From positions 1-64,000 of the forward strand of contig NZ_BAOQ01000003.1 of assembly GCF_000344155.1 (NCBI RefSeq): a stretch of 64,000 nucleotides of DNA, in the 5' to 3' direction. The notes under the pieces are model-generated. The model worked only from the letters and a program-made list of their open reading frames with translations, ran no database searches and was not told the origin of the DNA. This DNA comes from Gordonia paraffinivorans NBRC 108238. GTDB taxonomy: Bacteria > Actinomycetota > Actinomycetes > Mycobacteriales > Mycobacteriaceae. Shown here in pieces: positions 8,841-18,117 of this stretch. The position numbers were made by a program, and so were the translations under genes. How positions within the stretch are numbered: the first letter of the stretch is position 1; each line of letters begins with the position of its first letter.

Positions 8841-11147
8841 TCATCGCAGGGTGGACTGCACTTCCGGCCGCAGCTGGGTGGTCGCGGCAACCAGGTTGGT
8901 CAACGACGCGACGACCTCACCGGTGGTCCTTGTTTTCAGGCCGCAATCGGGATTGACCCACAACCGCGCGGGGCCGACCGTTTCCAGCGCTGCCCGCAGG
9001 GATTCGGCGATCTCCTGCGTGTCAGGCACTCGGGGCGAATGGATGTCGTAGACACCGGGTCCCACCGCGTTGCGGAACCCGGCCTCATCGAGGACGCCGA
9101 GAACCTCCATGTGGGATCGCGCCGCCTCGATCGAGGTGACATCGGCATCGAGCTCCGCGATGGCCCCGATGACCTCACCGAACTCGGAGTAGCAGAGATG
9201 GGTGTGCACCTGGGTGTCGTCACGGACGCCGCAGGTCGCGAGCCGAAACGCCCGCACGGCCCACGCGAGGTATTCGGGCTTGTCGGCGTCGCGGAGGGGT
9301 AGTAGCTCGCGCAGCGCGGGTTCGTCGACCTGGATGATCCCGACACCGGCGTTCTCGAGGTCGATCGTCTCGTCGCGTATCGCGAGGGCGATCTGGAAGG
9401 CCGACTCCGACAGCGGCTGGTCGTCGCGGACGAACGACCAGGCGAGGATGGTGACCGGGCCGGTCAGCATCCCCTTCACCGGCTTGTCGGTGAGGCTCTG
9501 CGCATACGTGGTCCAGTCCACCGTCATCGGCTGGGGGCGCGAGACGTCCCCGAACAGGATCGGCGGCCGGACACACCGGGTTCCGTACGACTGCACCCAG
9601 CCGTTCGCAGTCGCAAAGAACCCGTCGAGCTGCTCGGCGAAGTACTGCACCATGTCGTTGCGTTCGGGCTCACCATGCACCAGGACGTCGAGACCGATCG
9701 ACTCCTGCAGCTCGATGACATCGGCGATCTCCGACCGCATCCGAGACCGGTACTCCTCTGCATCGATCTCACCCGCGCGCAGCGAGGCCCGTGCCAGACG
9801 GATCGCCGACGTCTGCGGGTAGGACCCGATCGTGGTGGTGGGAAGGACAGGAAGATCCAGTCGTTCCCGTTGTGCAGCAGCACGTTCGGGAGCAGGGGCA
9901 CGGGTGGCGTCCTGGACGGTGATGGCAGCGAGGCGCCCCCGGACAGCTGGGTTGTGCAGCCTCGGATCTGTCGCGCGACTCGCGAGTGCAGTCTTGCACT
10001 CGGTGAACGCGACGGCGTGCGCCGCGCGTCCGTCGCGTAGGGCACCTGCGAGCACGCTCACCTCTCGGAACTTCTCCGACGCAAAAGCGAGCCAGCCGCG
10101 CAGTCCGGCGTCGAGATCGTCCTCGGCAGCCAGCGTGTACGGGACGTGCAGGGTCGAGCACGACGTGGACACCGCGATCGACCCGGCGGAACCGAGGAGG
10201 GTGCCCAGCGTGCCGAGCGCCTTGTCCAGATCTGTGCGCCAGACGTTGCGGCCGTCCACGACTCCGGCGACGAGGAGTTTGTCCGCCAGACCAGGTGTGC
10301 CGGAGACGGTCTCGAGGCTTCCCTCGATGAGATCGACGGCTATGCCCTCGATCGGCGTCCGTGACAGGCTGGTGAGCCTGCATCCCGGGTCGCCGAAGTA
10401 GGTGGCCACGACGATCGACGGCCGGTGGGTCTCGGCCCCCAACGAGGTGTAGACCCTCTCCGCCATCGACCCGAGATCTGCGGCGGAATCGGTGACAAGG
10501 ATCGGTTCATCGATCTGCACCCACCCCACCCCGGCGTCGGCGAGCTCAGCGAGTAGCTCGCGGTAGCAGGGGACCAGCTCATCGAGGCGACCGAGCGGCG
10601 TGCCCGCTCCGTCGACCGGTTTGGACAGCGCGAGGAAAGTGACCGGACCGACGACGACCGGCCGCGCCGGCACTCCCGCCTCGAGAGCCTCGGCGACCTC
10701 GGCGAGGATCTTGTCCGCCTGCAGCCGAAATGCGGTGGAGGGTCCGATCTCGGGCACCAGATAGTGATAGTTGGTGTCGAACCACTTGGTCATCTCCAGC
10801 GGCGCGATGTCGGCGGTGCCGCGCGCCGCCGCGAAGTAGCGGTCGAGCGGATCGTCGGCACCGGCGAAGCGATCGGGGAGTGCGTCGAGCATCACCGCCG
10901 TGTCGAGGACCTGGTCATAATAGGAAAAGGTGTTCACCGGGACCGAGTCGTGGCCCGCGTCGACGAGCTCTCGCCACTGGGCCCGTCGGAGTTCGGCGGC
11001 GGTCTCCTCGAGTTCGGCACGGCTCGTTCGGCCGGCCCAGTAGCCTTCGACGGCTCGCTTCAGTTCGCGCCTCGGTCCGATACGCGCGGTCCCGAGAACG
11101 GTTGTGGTGAATGGTGCCGCTGACGCGCGGCCGGTGGTGTCGGACAT
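8841..11147 (-). CDS. metE: Cobalamin-independent methionine synthase MetE
   Basis: Transfers a methyl group from 5-methyltetrahydropteroyl-triglutamate to homocysteine, giving methionine without vitamin B12; cytoplasmic, zinc-dependent. The 768-aa length is normal for the two-barrel family. The C-terminal half has the zinc-site motifs [10 protein letters not shown] (His and Cys) and NPDCGLKTR (Cys), and [11 protein letters not shown] begins the second barrel. The long leader contains a cobalamin riboswitch, so metE should be switched off when B12 is present, presumably in favour of a MetH elsewhere. The nearest upstream gene on this strand lies beyond the riboswitch, so metE appears to be transcribed alone. 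Confidence 0.97.
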   Translation of the reverse strand: MSDTTGRASAAPFTTTVLGTARIGPRRELKRAVEGYWAGRTSRAELEETAAELRRAQWRELVDAGHDSVPVNTFSYYDQVLDTAVMLDALPDRFAGADDPLDRYFAAARGTADIAPLEMTKWFDTNYHYLVPEIGPSTAFRLQADKILAEVAEALEAGVPARPVVVGPVTFLALSKPVDGAGTPLGRLDELVPCYRELLAELADAGVGWVQIDEPILVTDSAADLGSMAERVYTSLGAETHRPSIVVATYFGDPGCRLTSLSRTPIEGIAVDLIEGSLETVSGTPGLADKLLVAGVVDGRNVWRTDLDKALGTLGTLLGSAGSIAVSTSCSTLHVPYTLAAEDDLDAGLRGWLAFASEKFREVSVLAGALRDGRAAHAVAFTECKTALASRATDPRLHNPAVRGRLAAITVQDATRAPAPERAAAQRERLDLPVLPTTTIGSYPQTSAIRLARASLRAGEIDAEEYRSRMRSEIADVIELQESIGLDVLVHGEPERNDMVQYFAEQLDGFFATANGWVQSYGTRCVRPPILFGDVSRPQPMTVDWTTYAQSLTDKPVKGMLTGPVTILAWSFVRDDQPLSESAFQIALAIRDETIDLENAGVGIIQVDEPALRELLPLRDADKPEYLAWAVRAFRLATCGVRDDTQVHTHLCYSEFGEVIGAIAELDADVTSIEAARSHMEVLGVLDEAGFRNAVGPGVYDIHSPRVPDTQEIAESLRAALETVGPARLWVNPDCGLKTRTTGEVVASLTNLVAATTQLRPEVQSTLR

Positions 11148-11304
11148 GGTCGTCGACTTCTCCTACGGACGAAACGGATGGACCGCCGCCCATTTCGGGG
11201 AGAGTCGAAGAAGCCCCGGGTGCGTCGTACGCGCACGAACCAACGCCAGTTCGACCTGCGCCCAATCCTCGAGGCGGCGAGCCACCGGACGCGGCGCGCC
11301 CGGT

Positions 11305-11540
11305 ACACATGGCAGGTCTTCGGGCTCGCCGTCGTTGCTCGACAAGAGCATTCCTACTGACCGTCGCTTCCCAAGCCCTGCGGGCTCAGTGCTGTTGACG
11401 GTGGTCGTTACGGCATACCGCTGCGGGGACAGCTCCGGATTCGCACCGGATTCCCTCTCGTCCGCCGGACTGGCCGGCGGACTCGACGCCGTGCGGGGAG
11501 TAGGGGCTCCATTTCTCTCGGCACGGCGGACCACATGCGG
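11305..11540 (-). ncRNA. Cobalamin riboswitch (B12 element) upstream of metE
   Basis: Read on the minus strand, the leader holds the conserved core GGTGCGAATCCGGAGCTGTC followed by CCCGCAGCGGT. About 110 bases downstream lies the B12 box GAGCCCGAAGACCTGCC (around 11313-11329). The internal GGGAAGCG...AGTAGGAATG segment matches the class as well. A -10-like TAATGT (11546-11551) sits just upstream, so transcription would begin at the aptamer edge. About 160 bases separate the B12 box from the metE start. B12 binding should repress metE. The aptamer edges are approximate. The rest of the 11148-11634 gap shows no gene. Confidence 0.92.
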
Positions 11541-11634
11541 ACTCAACATTAGACAGAGGGCCGCACGGAAAGCCAGTCGTCAATCGGCTGCGGGCTCCGC
11601 GGATGCAACTCTTCGAGTCGTCGGGGAGATCCGG

Positions 11635-12621
11635 CTACCGTCCTGCCGACGCCGGGCACTCCGGCGCGAACGAGTCCAGCTGGATCGATCGGTACGTCTG
11701 TGCCAGACGTTCGCGGCGGTACTCGTGATAGGCCATGGGGGTCAGCACGATTCGACGCGGAAGTCGGCGCCACGCGGTCTGCAGCAGACGCTGGTAGAGC
11801 CGGAACTCCCAGCGTTCACGACGGCCGAGTCGCACCGGGGTCGCCGCGCGGACGCCGGGATGCATGATGCTGAACGAGCACACCTTGACCACGTGGCCGG
11901 CGACCGGGCGGATGACGAGCCAGACGGGGGTCAGGGCGGCCCGGACCACGGGCGGGAGGCCGATCGTCGGCAGCGGCAGTCGGGTCAGCGCCTCGGTGAC
12001 CTCGTCGAGGAACGGATTCGGCTGCACGCGTTCGGCGACGACGTCGTCGTACCAGCGCTGCGCATCGGCCAGCGTGGGCGGGAGTCCGTAGGACCTGCCG
12101 GGCAACTGCAGCACGCCGAACCGCTCGAGCATGAGCGCGTAGGCGAGTTCCTCCTCGTCCGGGGTGAGTGCGATGCCCGTGCACGGGGTGAAGCTGTGGA
12201 GGTAACCCATCATGGCGCTCATCGCGATCCAGTTCCACAACGTCGGATCCAGGGCGCTGTAGCGCGTCTGGGCGAAGTCGCCCACTCCGGCGCCGCGGAC
12301 CTCCCGATGCAGGAACTTGAGCCGGTCGGCGAAGGAGTTCCGCGTGCGCTCGTCACCCCACAGCACCAGCTGTTCGGCGCCGAAGCTGCGGAGTCCGCGA
12401 TCGACGAAGTTGTCGGCGAAGCGGCCCGTGCGGTCGACCGCGGCGGCCACGGGCTCCAGCGCGACCTGGTCGAAGAACGACGCGCCGAAGAATCCGAAGA
12501 GCACGCTGCCCAGGTGCCACCGGAACTGCTCCACGGCCGGCGGCAGGTCGGTGAGATCGACTGAGGCGGCCGACGTCCGCGTCTGGGTGTCGACGGGCTT
12601 CGGCTGGTCGGTGATGGTCAT
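11635..12621 (-). CDS. Oxygenase MpaB family protein (DUF2236)
   Basis: A 328-aa member of the DUF2236 family, which includes fungal MpaB and latex-clearing rubber oxygenases; some members bind b-type haem. Family features are the SVLFGFFGASFFDQVALEP start of the domain, a conserved arginine/histidine-rich helix (FLHREVRGAG), and TPCTGIALTPDEEELAYALM. The open frame runs to 12843, but ATG 12621 follows a GGGGGA ribosome site and leaves room for the operator shared with the divergent tetR. The substrate is unknown. No signal peptide is visible, so it is probably cytoplasmic. A second DUF2236 gene lies at 27666-28805. Expression is probably controlled by the TetR at 12682-13317. Confidence 0.85.
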   Translation of the reverse strand: MTITDQPKPVDTQTRTSAASVDLTDLPPAVEQFRWHLGSVLFGFFGASFFDQVALEPVAAAVDRTGRFADNFVDRGLRSFGAEQLVLWGDERTRNSFADRLKFLHREVRGAGVGDFAQTRYSALDPTLWNWIAMSAMMGYLHSFTPCTGIALTPDEEELAYALMLERFGVLQLPGRSYGLPPTLADAQRWYDDVVAERVQPNPFLDEVTEALTRLPLPTIGLPPVVRAALTPVWLVIRPVAGHVVKVCSFSIMHPGVRAATPVRLGRRERWEFRLYQRLLQTAWRRLPRRIVLTPMAYHEYRRERLAQTYRSIQLDSFAPECPASAGR

Positions 12622-12636
12622 CGTTCCCCCGGGTAA

Positions 12637-12667
12637 AATGTTAGTGGTTGCGCTGGACGCTAACATT
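12637..12667. promoter_or_regulatory. Palindromic operator between mpaB-like gene and tetR
   Basis: Perfect 8-bp inverted repeat AATGTTAG (12637-12644) and CTAACATT (12660-12667) around a 15-base spacer, centred in the 60-bp divergent gap. This size and position are typical of TetR-family operators, so the adjacent TetR probably represses both genes from here. Confidence 0.7.
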
Positions 12668-12681
12668 GGGAAGATGTCTGT

Positions 12682-13317
12682 GTGAAGACCCCGGGCATGT
12701 CGCGTGCGGAGCGCACGGGACAGAAGATCCTCGACGCGGCGATGTCGTCGGTCCTCGCCAAGGGGATCAAGCGGACCTCCGTCGAGGCCATCGCCGCTGT
12801 GGCCGGCGTCTCGCACATGACGGTCTACCGTCGCTGGCCCCACAAGGAGGATCTCTTCACCGACCTCCTGTCACGGGAGGCGGATGCGCTCTTCGACCGT
12901 GTCGACCAGAGCCTGGCGGCGGTGGACGATCCACGGGAGCGCCTCGTCGAGGGCTTCGCCCAGATCTTCTGGGCCTTCTACGACCACCCGCTGTTGGTCC
13001 GTGAATACGACGCCGACCCGGCGACCACGCTTCGCGTCCTCACGGTGGCGTCGAGGCCGGTGTTCGACCGGGCCGTCGACTACCTCGCCGCCCGCGTGGG
13101 CGGGCTGGCGGGTCCGGAGCAGACGACCGCACAGGCGCGCCACATGGCCGAGGTCATGGTCCGGATCACCCATTCACTGCTGTTGACCACGCTGGAGACG
13201 CGCCCGTTCGCCGATGAGGACGAGGTGCGCGGGTGGGGGCGAGAACACCTCGGCTGGATCTTCGACGACCCGACGGCCGGTGGGTCGGGTCGGAGCCGTC
13301 AGTCCAATCCGACCTGA
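12682..13317 (+). CDS. TetR family transcriptional regulator
   Basis: A 211-aa TetR repressor. The N-terminal helix-turn-helix (residues about 30-53, TSVEAIAAVAGVSHMTVYRR) is followed by an unclassified ligand-binding domain. GTG 12682 has GGGAAG 8 bases upstream; ATG 12697 is an alternative. It is divergent from the DUF2236 oxygenase gene at 11635-12621 across a 31-bp palindrome, so it probably represses that gene and itself. Its 3' end overlaps the convergent DUF2530 gene by 19 bases. Ligand unknown; by position it is likely the oxygenase substrate or product. Confidence 0.9.
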   Translation: MKTPGMSRAERTGQKILDAAMSSVLAKGIKRTSVEAIAAVAGVSHMTVYRRWPHKEDLFTDLLSREADALFDRVDQSLAAVDDPRERLVEGFAQIFWAFYDHPLLVREYDADPATTLRVLTVASRPVFDRAVDYLAARVGGLAGPEQTTAQARHMAEVMVRITHSLLLTTLETRPFADEDEVRGWGREHLGWIFDDPTAGGSGRSRQSNPT

Positions 13318-13547
13318 GCTCCCTTGGCTCCGCGTCGGACAGCGGCCTTCTGGACGATCACGATGGTCGTGCCGAGCAGTCCGACGCCGAGTCCGACCAA
13401 GCAGATCTGCAGGGCCTTGTCGCCGCCGATGTCGGTGAGTGCGACAACCAGCGTCGCGACCACCCACGACAGCATCCCGACCACGATCACCGGCTCCGGC
13501 GCGCGGAGAACTCGGGGCAGTTCGGGGATGTCGACTTCATCGGACAT
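13299..13547 (-). CDS. Small membrane protein, DUF2530 family
   Basis: An 82-aa protein of unknown function with two predicted membrane helices (about residues 20-38 and 48-66), matching the DUF2530 family of mycolic-acid actinomycetes (I recall Rv0879c as the M. tuberculosis member). The ATG is 7 bases after the minus-strand hexamer TACTCT (13555-13560), so the message is probably leaderless. The gene is divergent from the purine permease with only 24 bp between the starts, and its 3' end overlaps tetR. Confidence 0.82.
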   Translation of the reverse strand: MSDEVDIPELPRVLRAPEPVIVVGMLSWVVATLVVALTDIGGDKALQICLVGLGVGLLGTTIVIVQKAAVRRGAKGAQVGLD

Positions 13548-13554
13548 GGGTCAC

Positions 13555-13564
13555 AGAGTAGCTT
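13555..13564. promoter_or_regulatory. Overlapping divergent -10 elements
   Basis: In the 24-bp gap between two divergent start codons, the minus-strand -10 TACTCT (13560-13555) and the plus-strand -10 TAGCTT (13559-13564) share two bases. Each is exactly 7 bases from its start codon (ATG 13547 and GTG 13572). Both genes would be leaderless, with each -35 region inside the other gene's coding sequence, so only one promoter can be occupied at a time. Confidence 0.6.
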
Positions 13565-13571
13565 TCGACAG

Positions 13572-15146
13572 GTGACGAACCACGTTCCGAGTGACTCCGG
13601 CGACGCGACACCCGACGACACCGCCACCACGGCGGCATCAGAACCGACACCCGATCCGGTGCCCGCGGAGACGGGGCCCACCACCACCAAGGGGCCGTCG
13701 ACCTCGATCCCCGGCGGCCGTGTCGACCGCTTCTTCAAGGTCACCGAGCGCGGGTCGACGATCAGCCGAGAGCTGCGCGGCGGTCTCGTCACCTTCTTCA
13801 CGATGGCCTACATCGTGCTGCTCAACCCGATCATCATCGGCGGCATCCCCGGCGGCGACAAGAACACCGACGTCCTCGGCAACGTGCTCCCGCTCGCGCA
13901 GGTCGCGGCGGTCACCGCCCTCGTCGCCGGCGTCATGTCGATCCTGTTCGGCCTGGTCGCCAACTATCCGTTCGCGATCGCGGCCGGCCTGGGCATCAAC
14001 AGCCTGCTCGCGGTCTCCATCGCCCCCGAGGTCACCTGGCCGGAGGCGATGGGACTCGTGGTCATCGACGGCATCATCATCGTGCTGCTGGCCGTGACCG
14101 GCTTCCGCACCGCCGTGTTCAACGCGGTCCCACCGGAACTCAAGGCGGCGATCGCCGCCGGCATCGGGGCGTTCATCGCCTTCATCGGGTTCGTCGACGC
14201 CGGCTTCGTCAAGCGCATCCCCGACGCGGCGGGCACCACGGTCCCCGTCCAGCTCGGCATCGACAACTCGATCGCCTCCATCCCGACCCTCGTCTTCGCG
14301 CTCGGCGTGCTGATCATGGGCATCCTCGTCGTGCGCAAGGTGCCGGGCGGTCTGCTGATCGGCATCGTCATCACGACGGTCTTGTCGATCATCCTGGAAT
14401 CGATCTTCGACTACGGCTCGAGCATGGAGAACCCGAAGGGCTGGGGGCTGTCGGTGCCCGACATCCCGAACGCCCTCGGCAGCCTGCCGAACCTTAGCCT
14501 GGTCGGCGACGTCGACCTCTTCGGCGCGTTCACCCGCATCGGCGTCCTGTCGGCATCGGTCTTCGTGTTCGCCCTCGTGCTGTCGAACTTCTTCGACGCC
14601 ATGGGCACCATGACCGGCCTCGGCAAGGAAGCCGGTCTCGCCGACGAGAAGGGCAATCTCCCGGGCATCGGCCGCGCGCTGGTCATCGAGGGCAGCGGCG
14701 CCATCGCCGGCGGTGTGGCCTCCTCGTCGTCGAACACGGTCTTCGTCGAGTCCGCCTCCGGCATCGCCGAAGGCGCCCGGACGGGCCTCGCCAACATTGT
14801 CACGGGCGCGCTGTTCCTCGCCGCGATGTTCCTGACGCCGCTCTACGAGATCATCCCGCTCGAGGCCGTCGCGCCCGCGCTGGTGATCGTCGGCGCGATG
14901 ATGATCGGGCAGCTGCGCGACGTCGACTTCACCCGCTTCGAGTACGCGCTGCCGGCATTCCTCACGGTCGTGTCGATGCCGTTCACCTACTCGATCGCCA
15001 ACGGCATCGGCGTCGGCTTCATCAGCTGGGTGGTCATGGCGACCGCGAGCGGCAAGGCGCGCACGGTCCACCCGCTGTTGTGGCTGGTCGCGGCGATCTT
15101 CGTCGCCTATTTTGCCCGGGGTCCGATCTCCGATCTGATCGGCTGA
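13572..15146 (+). CDS. NCS2 family purine permease (AzgA-like)
   Basis: A 524-aa membrane transporter of the nucleobase-cation symporter 2 family, AzgA/PbuG-type (adenine, guanine or hypoxanthine uptake). A hydrophilic, Pro/Thr-rich N-terminus of about 50 residues precedes GGLVTFFTMAYIVLLNPIII, the hallmark first helix, and about 12 membrane segments follow. GSGAIAGGVASSSSNTVFVESASGIAEG covers the substrate-binding half-helix (given here only as the landmark near residues 375-400). The upstream open frame continues to 13233, but GTG 13572 lies 7 bases after TAGCTT and avoids overlap with DUF2530. The exact purine is not predictable from sequence alone. Confidence 0.9.
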   Translation: MTNHVPSDSGDATPDDTATTAASEPTPDPVPAETGPTTTKGPSTSIPGGRVDRFFKVTERGSTISRELRGGLVTFFTMAYIVLLNPIIIGGIPGGDKNTDVLGNVLPLAQVAAVTALVAGVMSILFGLVANYPFAIAAGLGINSLLAVSIAPEVTWPEAMGLVVIDGIIIVLLAVTGFRTAVFNAVPPELKAAIAAGIGAFIAFIGFVDAGFVKRIPDAAGTTVPVQLGIDNSIASIPTLVFALGVLIMGILVVRKVPGGLLIGIVITTVLSIILESIFDYGSSMENPKGWGLSVPDIPNALGSLPNLSLVGDVDLFGAFTRIGVLSASVFVFALVLSNFFDAMGTMTGLGKEAGLADEKGNLPGIGRALVIEGSGAIAGGVASSSSNTVFVESASGIAEGARTGLANIVTGALFLAAMFLTPLYEIIPLEAVAPALVIVGAMMIGQLRDVDFTRFEYALPAFLTVVSMPFTYSIANGIGVGFISWVVMATASGKARTVHPLLWLVAAIFVAYFARGPISDLIG

Positions 15147-15270
15147 CATCCGCAACCGGCACTGAAGGCCGCCTAGGGATGAGATCCCAGATCGCTGTCG
15201 GTGTCGTCCGTGCGAGTCAATTTGGGATTCCGAGGTCCTTCGTACGCTTTTCTACGCATACATTGTGTCA

Positions 15271-15735
15271 ATGCACTCACCATTCGGTGACGGAAGCCTT
15301 TCCGGAGACCTGTCCCTGGCCGTGGTCCGGCTCGGGCGTCGCCTGCGCGGCCGTCGAGAGAACAGGGTGGTCTCCCTGACCCAGCTGTCGGCGATGTACA
15401 CGCTGTATCAGGAGGGTCCGATGACCCCGGGGGCGCTGGCGGCGGCCGAGCGCGTACGACCCCCGTCGATGACCAGGGTCATCGCTTCGCTGGCGGATCT
15501 GGGGATGATCAAGCGGGAACCGCACCCCACGGACGGCCGGCAGGCGATCGTGGCATTGTCCGAGCAGGGGCTCGCCGTCATCAAGGAGGAGCTCGAGGCG
15601 CGCAAGGCGTGGCTCAGCGACCGGCTGCGGGAACTCACCCCGGACGAACGCGAGACGTTGCGCGAAGGGGTGCGGATCTTCAACCAGATCCTGGCCGTGC
15701 CCGACGCCGACGCCCCGCGCAGTCGCGCCGTCTGA
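15271..15735 (+). CDS. MarR family transcriptional regulator
   Basis: A 154-aa winged-helix regulator. The recognition helix region MTPGALAAAERVRPPSMTRV and the wing TDGRQAIVALSEQG (with the family Asp-x-Arg) are clear. ATG 15271 is preferred over GTG 15265 because it lies 6 bases after the -10-like TACATT and no ribosome site is visible. Together with DUF2530, TrmH and DUF2537 it follows the order around M. tuberculosis Rv0880, to which it is probably orthologous. Target genes are not evident here. The convergent gap to the eis-like gene has only a weak 6-bp hairpin (15744-15757). Confidence 0.9.
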   Translation: MHSPFGDGSLSGDLSLAVVRLGRRLRGRRENRVVSLTQLSAMYTLYQEGPMTPGALAAAERVRPPSMTRVIASLADLGMIKREPHPTDGRQAIVALSEQGLAVIKEELEARKAWLSDRLRELTPDERETLREGVRIFNQILAVPDADAPRSRAV

Positions 15736-15815
15736 TCAGAGCCCTGCGTTCACGCAGAGGCCGACTCACCGCGGTCCGGGGTGTTCCGGGGTCTCGGCGA
15801 GTGGGGACGAGACGG

Positions 15816-17063
15816 TCAGAAGAACGTTCCCGAGAACGGCGCCCGGTCGGTGCCGAACGCCAGGTCGAGAGCGCGGAGAGTGGCCGGTGAGTCGACGTCG
15901 AGCCGGCCGGCGGCCGCGAACTCCGACGGCTTGATGCCGCCGAGATAGATGCTCGACAGCACCGAGGTGTCCATCCGCACGGTCGGCGTCGTGCCCGGCT
16001 CCGCCGGCGTGACGATCGCATCGCCGCCCCGCACGGAGAGCTTGAAAACGCCGCCGCGACCGCGGAATTCGTCGGCAATGTCGAGTACGACGTCGAGCTC
16101 GGCGGCGTATTTGCGCGCCGACAGCGCGGCCGGGACGTCGAGGATGCGCAACCACATCTCGTCGCGGCGGCCGGTCACCGTCACCGCGCGCAGGTTGGTC
16201 AGCTTGTGGCGCAACGGGTCGTCGACGGGAACGGTCGCGGTCAGGGACGGGATGAGGTCGAGGCTGACGAGCACGCGCCACAGTTCGGTGTGGGCGTCGT
16301 CGGTCACGGCGAAGATCTCGTTGACCTCGCCGCGGACGTCGCCGGAGGGGGCCTTGTAGATGCGATAGCTCGCGTAGCCGTCGTCGTGCAGCAGGTAGTG
16401 CAGCCCGCTCGCGCTCAGCGGCCGTTCCGACGGGCGGTCGGCGAGGATCGGCGCCCACCACTCGGGGGTGCGGGTGAGCGCGCCCGGCGTGCCCAGGGTC
16501 CAGCGGGCGTGCAGATCGGGGACCGCCGCGGCGATCTCGTCCGGATTCGCGAACCGGACCGTGGCCTCGCTCGGTTGCGCGCTGCGCATCACCGGGTTGC
16601 CCGGCGTCAGCGCGATGGTGTGCGAGAAGCAGGCCGGCCCGAAACCGAAACGTTCGTAGATGGTGCCCTCGCTGGCGGTGAGGATCGCGAACGTGAAGTC
16701 CTCCGCCTCCCACTGCTCGAACAGTTCGGTGATCATGCGGCGCAGGATTCCGCGCCGGCGATGCGTCGAGGCCACCGACACCCACGACAGGCCCGCGGCG
16801 TCGGCGACACCCGCGCCCGGCAGCGACATCGACATCCGGTAGAACATCGACACCCCGACGAGCGGGTTCGAACTCAACCCGGTGTCGCGCACGAGGACGA
16901 TGTCGTCGTCGGCGACCTTGTTGCGCAGGTCGGCGCGTTCGTCGTCCGGCAGCGGATTGCGCATGGCGAATGCGCGTGCGTCCGTGGTGATGATGTCGTC
17001 CCAGTCCGCGTCGGTGGCGCGCTGCAGGGACAGACGTGACTTCGGGGTGGAGACACTGGTCAC
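15816..17063 (-). CDS. Eis-like GNAT N-acetyltransferase
   Basis: A 415-aa acetyltransferase of the Eis family: GNAT domain (residues about 10-160), a second degenerate GNAT domain and a C-terminal SCP2-like domain. Acetyl-CoA loop: VASTHRRRGILRRM. TIYERFGFG carries the catalytic-type Tyr, and the chain ends in Phe, whose carboxylate acts as base in Eis. Mycobacterial Eis acetylates amines, including aminoglycosides such as kanamycin; whether this homologue does cannot be told from sequence. GTG 17063 lies 7 bases from a weak -10 AAATGT and directly behind GGAGGG. Divergent from trmH. Confidence 0.85.
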   Translation of the reverse strand: MTSVSTPKSRLSLQRATDADWDDIITTDARAFAMRNPLPDDERADLRNKVADDDIVLVRDTGLSSNPLVGVSMFYRMSMSLPGAGVADAAGLSWVSVASTHRRRGILRRMITELFEQWEAEDFTFAILTASEGTIYERFGFGPACFSHTIALTPGNPVMRSAQPSEATVRFANPDEIAAAVPDLHARWTLGTPGALTRTPEWWAPILADRPSERPLSASGLHYLLHDDGYASYRIYKAPSGDVRGEVNEIFAVTDDAHTELWRVLVSLDLIPSLTATVPVDDPLRHKLTNLRAVTVTGRRDEMWLRILDVPAALSARKYAAELDVVLDIADEFRGRGGVFKLSVRGGDAIVTPAEPGTTPTVRMDTSVLSSIYLGGIKPSEFAAAGRLDVDSPATLRALDLAFGTDRAPFSGTFF

Positions 17064-17262
17064 GCCCTCCACATTTTCACATCCGGTCTCGGTGGGCACG
17101 CACCGGGCGAGCGAGTCGGTCGTCCGGCCGGAGGTATGGAGGAGTGGCGGGGCCGGGCGCAGGGGCGCGCCGTGTCGCCCGGAGTCCTCCGTAGGGGCGG
17201 GGAACGCGCGTCGAAAGGCGGTGTCCGTGGTCGCCCAGGCCGCGGATGGCACACTGTTCGGC

Positions 17263-18117
17263 GTGCCTGGGCTCGCAGTTGACGTGATCGACATCGACGA
17301 CCCGCAGGATCCGCGGGTGGAGGATTTCCGCGACCTCAACTCGGTCGACCGCCGCCCCGACCTGCCGGTGCTCCCCGGCGGACGCCCCGGGCGCGGTCTG
17401 GTCATCGCCGAGGGTGTGCTGGTCGCCCAGCGCATGATCGCCTCGAGGTTCGAGCCTCACGCATTCCTCGGCGTCGACAAGCGGCTGGGCGAACTCGACG
17501 ACGATCTGCGCGACCCGTCACTGGCCGGTGTGCCGTTCTTCCGGACCTCTGCGGAGGTCATGGCCGAGATCGTGGGCTTCCATCTCAACCGCGGCGTGCT
17601 CGCCGTCGCCCGTCGCCCACCGCTGCTGTCGGTGGAGGAGGTCATCGCCGACGCGACGACCGTCGCCATCCTCGAAGGCGTCAACGACCACGAGAACATC
17701 GGGTCGATCTTCCGCAACGCCGCCGGCCTCGGTGTCGACGCGGTGTTGTTCGGGCAGGGCTGCGCCGACCCGCTCTACCGCCGCTGCGTCCGCGTCTCGA
17801 TGGGGCACGCGCTCCTGGTGCCGTTCGCGAAGTTCGAGCAGTGGCCGCACGGGCTCGACGAGTTGCGCTCGCGCGGATTCCGCCTGGTGTCGATGACCCC
17901 CGACCCGTCCGCGGTCACGCTCGCCGAGGCGGTCGACGCCGAGAAGATCGGCTTCCTCGTCGGCGCCGAGGGACCGGGACTCACACGCTCGGCGATGGCC
18001 GCGACCGACGTCAGGGCACGCATCCCGATGAGCCGCGGCACCGACTCCCTCAATGTCGCGACCGCCGCGGCCGTCGCGTTCTACGAGCGTGTCCGGTCGG
18101 GCACGATGGGGGAGTGA
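17263..18117 (+). CDS. SpoU/TrmH-family rRNA or tRNA 2'-O-methyltransferase
   Basis: A 284-aa SPOUT methyltransferase that would methylate a ribose 2'-OH in rRNA or tRNA using S-adenosylmethionine. All three SpoU motifs are visible in the C-terminal half: motif 1 EGVNDHENIGSIFRNAAGLG, motif 2 GFLVGAEGPGLT and motif 3 IPMSRGTDSLNVATAAAV, which form the knotted cofactor site. The open frame extends far upstream through non-coding sequence. GTG 17263 is chosen because it stands exactly 7 bases after CACACT (17250-17255); GTG 17221 or 17284 are alternatives. It overlaps the DUF2537 gene by 4 bases (GTGA). Likely orthologue of M. tuberculosis Rv0881. Confidence 0.9.
   Translation: MPGLAVDVIDIDDPQDPRVEDFRDLNSVDRRPDLPVLPGGRPGRGLVIAEGVLVAQRMIASRFEPHAFLGVDKRLGELDDDLRDPSLAGVPFFRTSAEVMAEIVGFHLNRGVLAVARRPPLLSVEEVIADATTVAILEGVNDHENIGSIFRNAAGLGVDAVLFGQGCADPLYRRCVRVSMGHALLVPFAKFEQWPHGLDELRSRGFRLVSMTPDPSAVTLAEAVDAEKIGFLVGAEGPGLTRSAMAATDVRARIPMSRGTDSLNVATAAAVAFYERVRSGTMGE

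Noticed and set aside
11104-12564. Open frame on the plus strand through the metE leader and the DUF2236 gene
   Set aside because: It crosses the riboswitch and is antisense to a recognised family; no motif in its translation.
13638-15155. Open frame of about 500 codons antisense to the purine permease
   Set aside because: Composition is almost entirely Asp, Glu, Arg, Gly, Ala and His, typical of an antisense shadow; the plus strand has all NCS2 landmarks.
15744-15757. Hairpin CTGCGT-TC-ACGCAG after marR as a terminator
   Set aside because: Only 6 bp with a 2-base loop, too small to call in this GC background.
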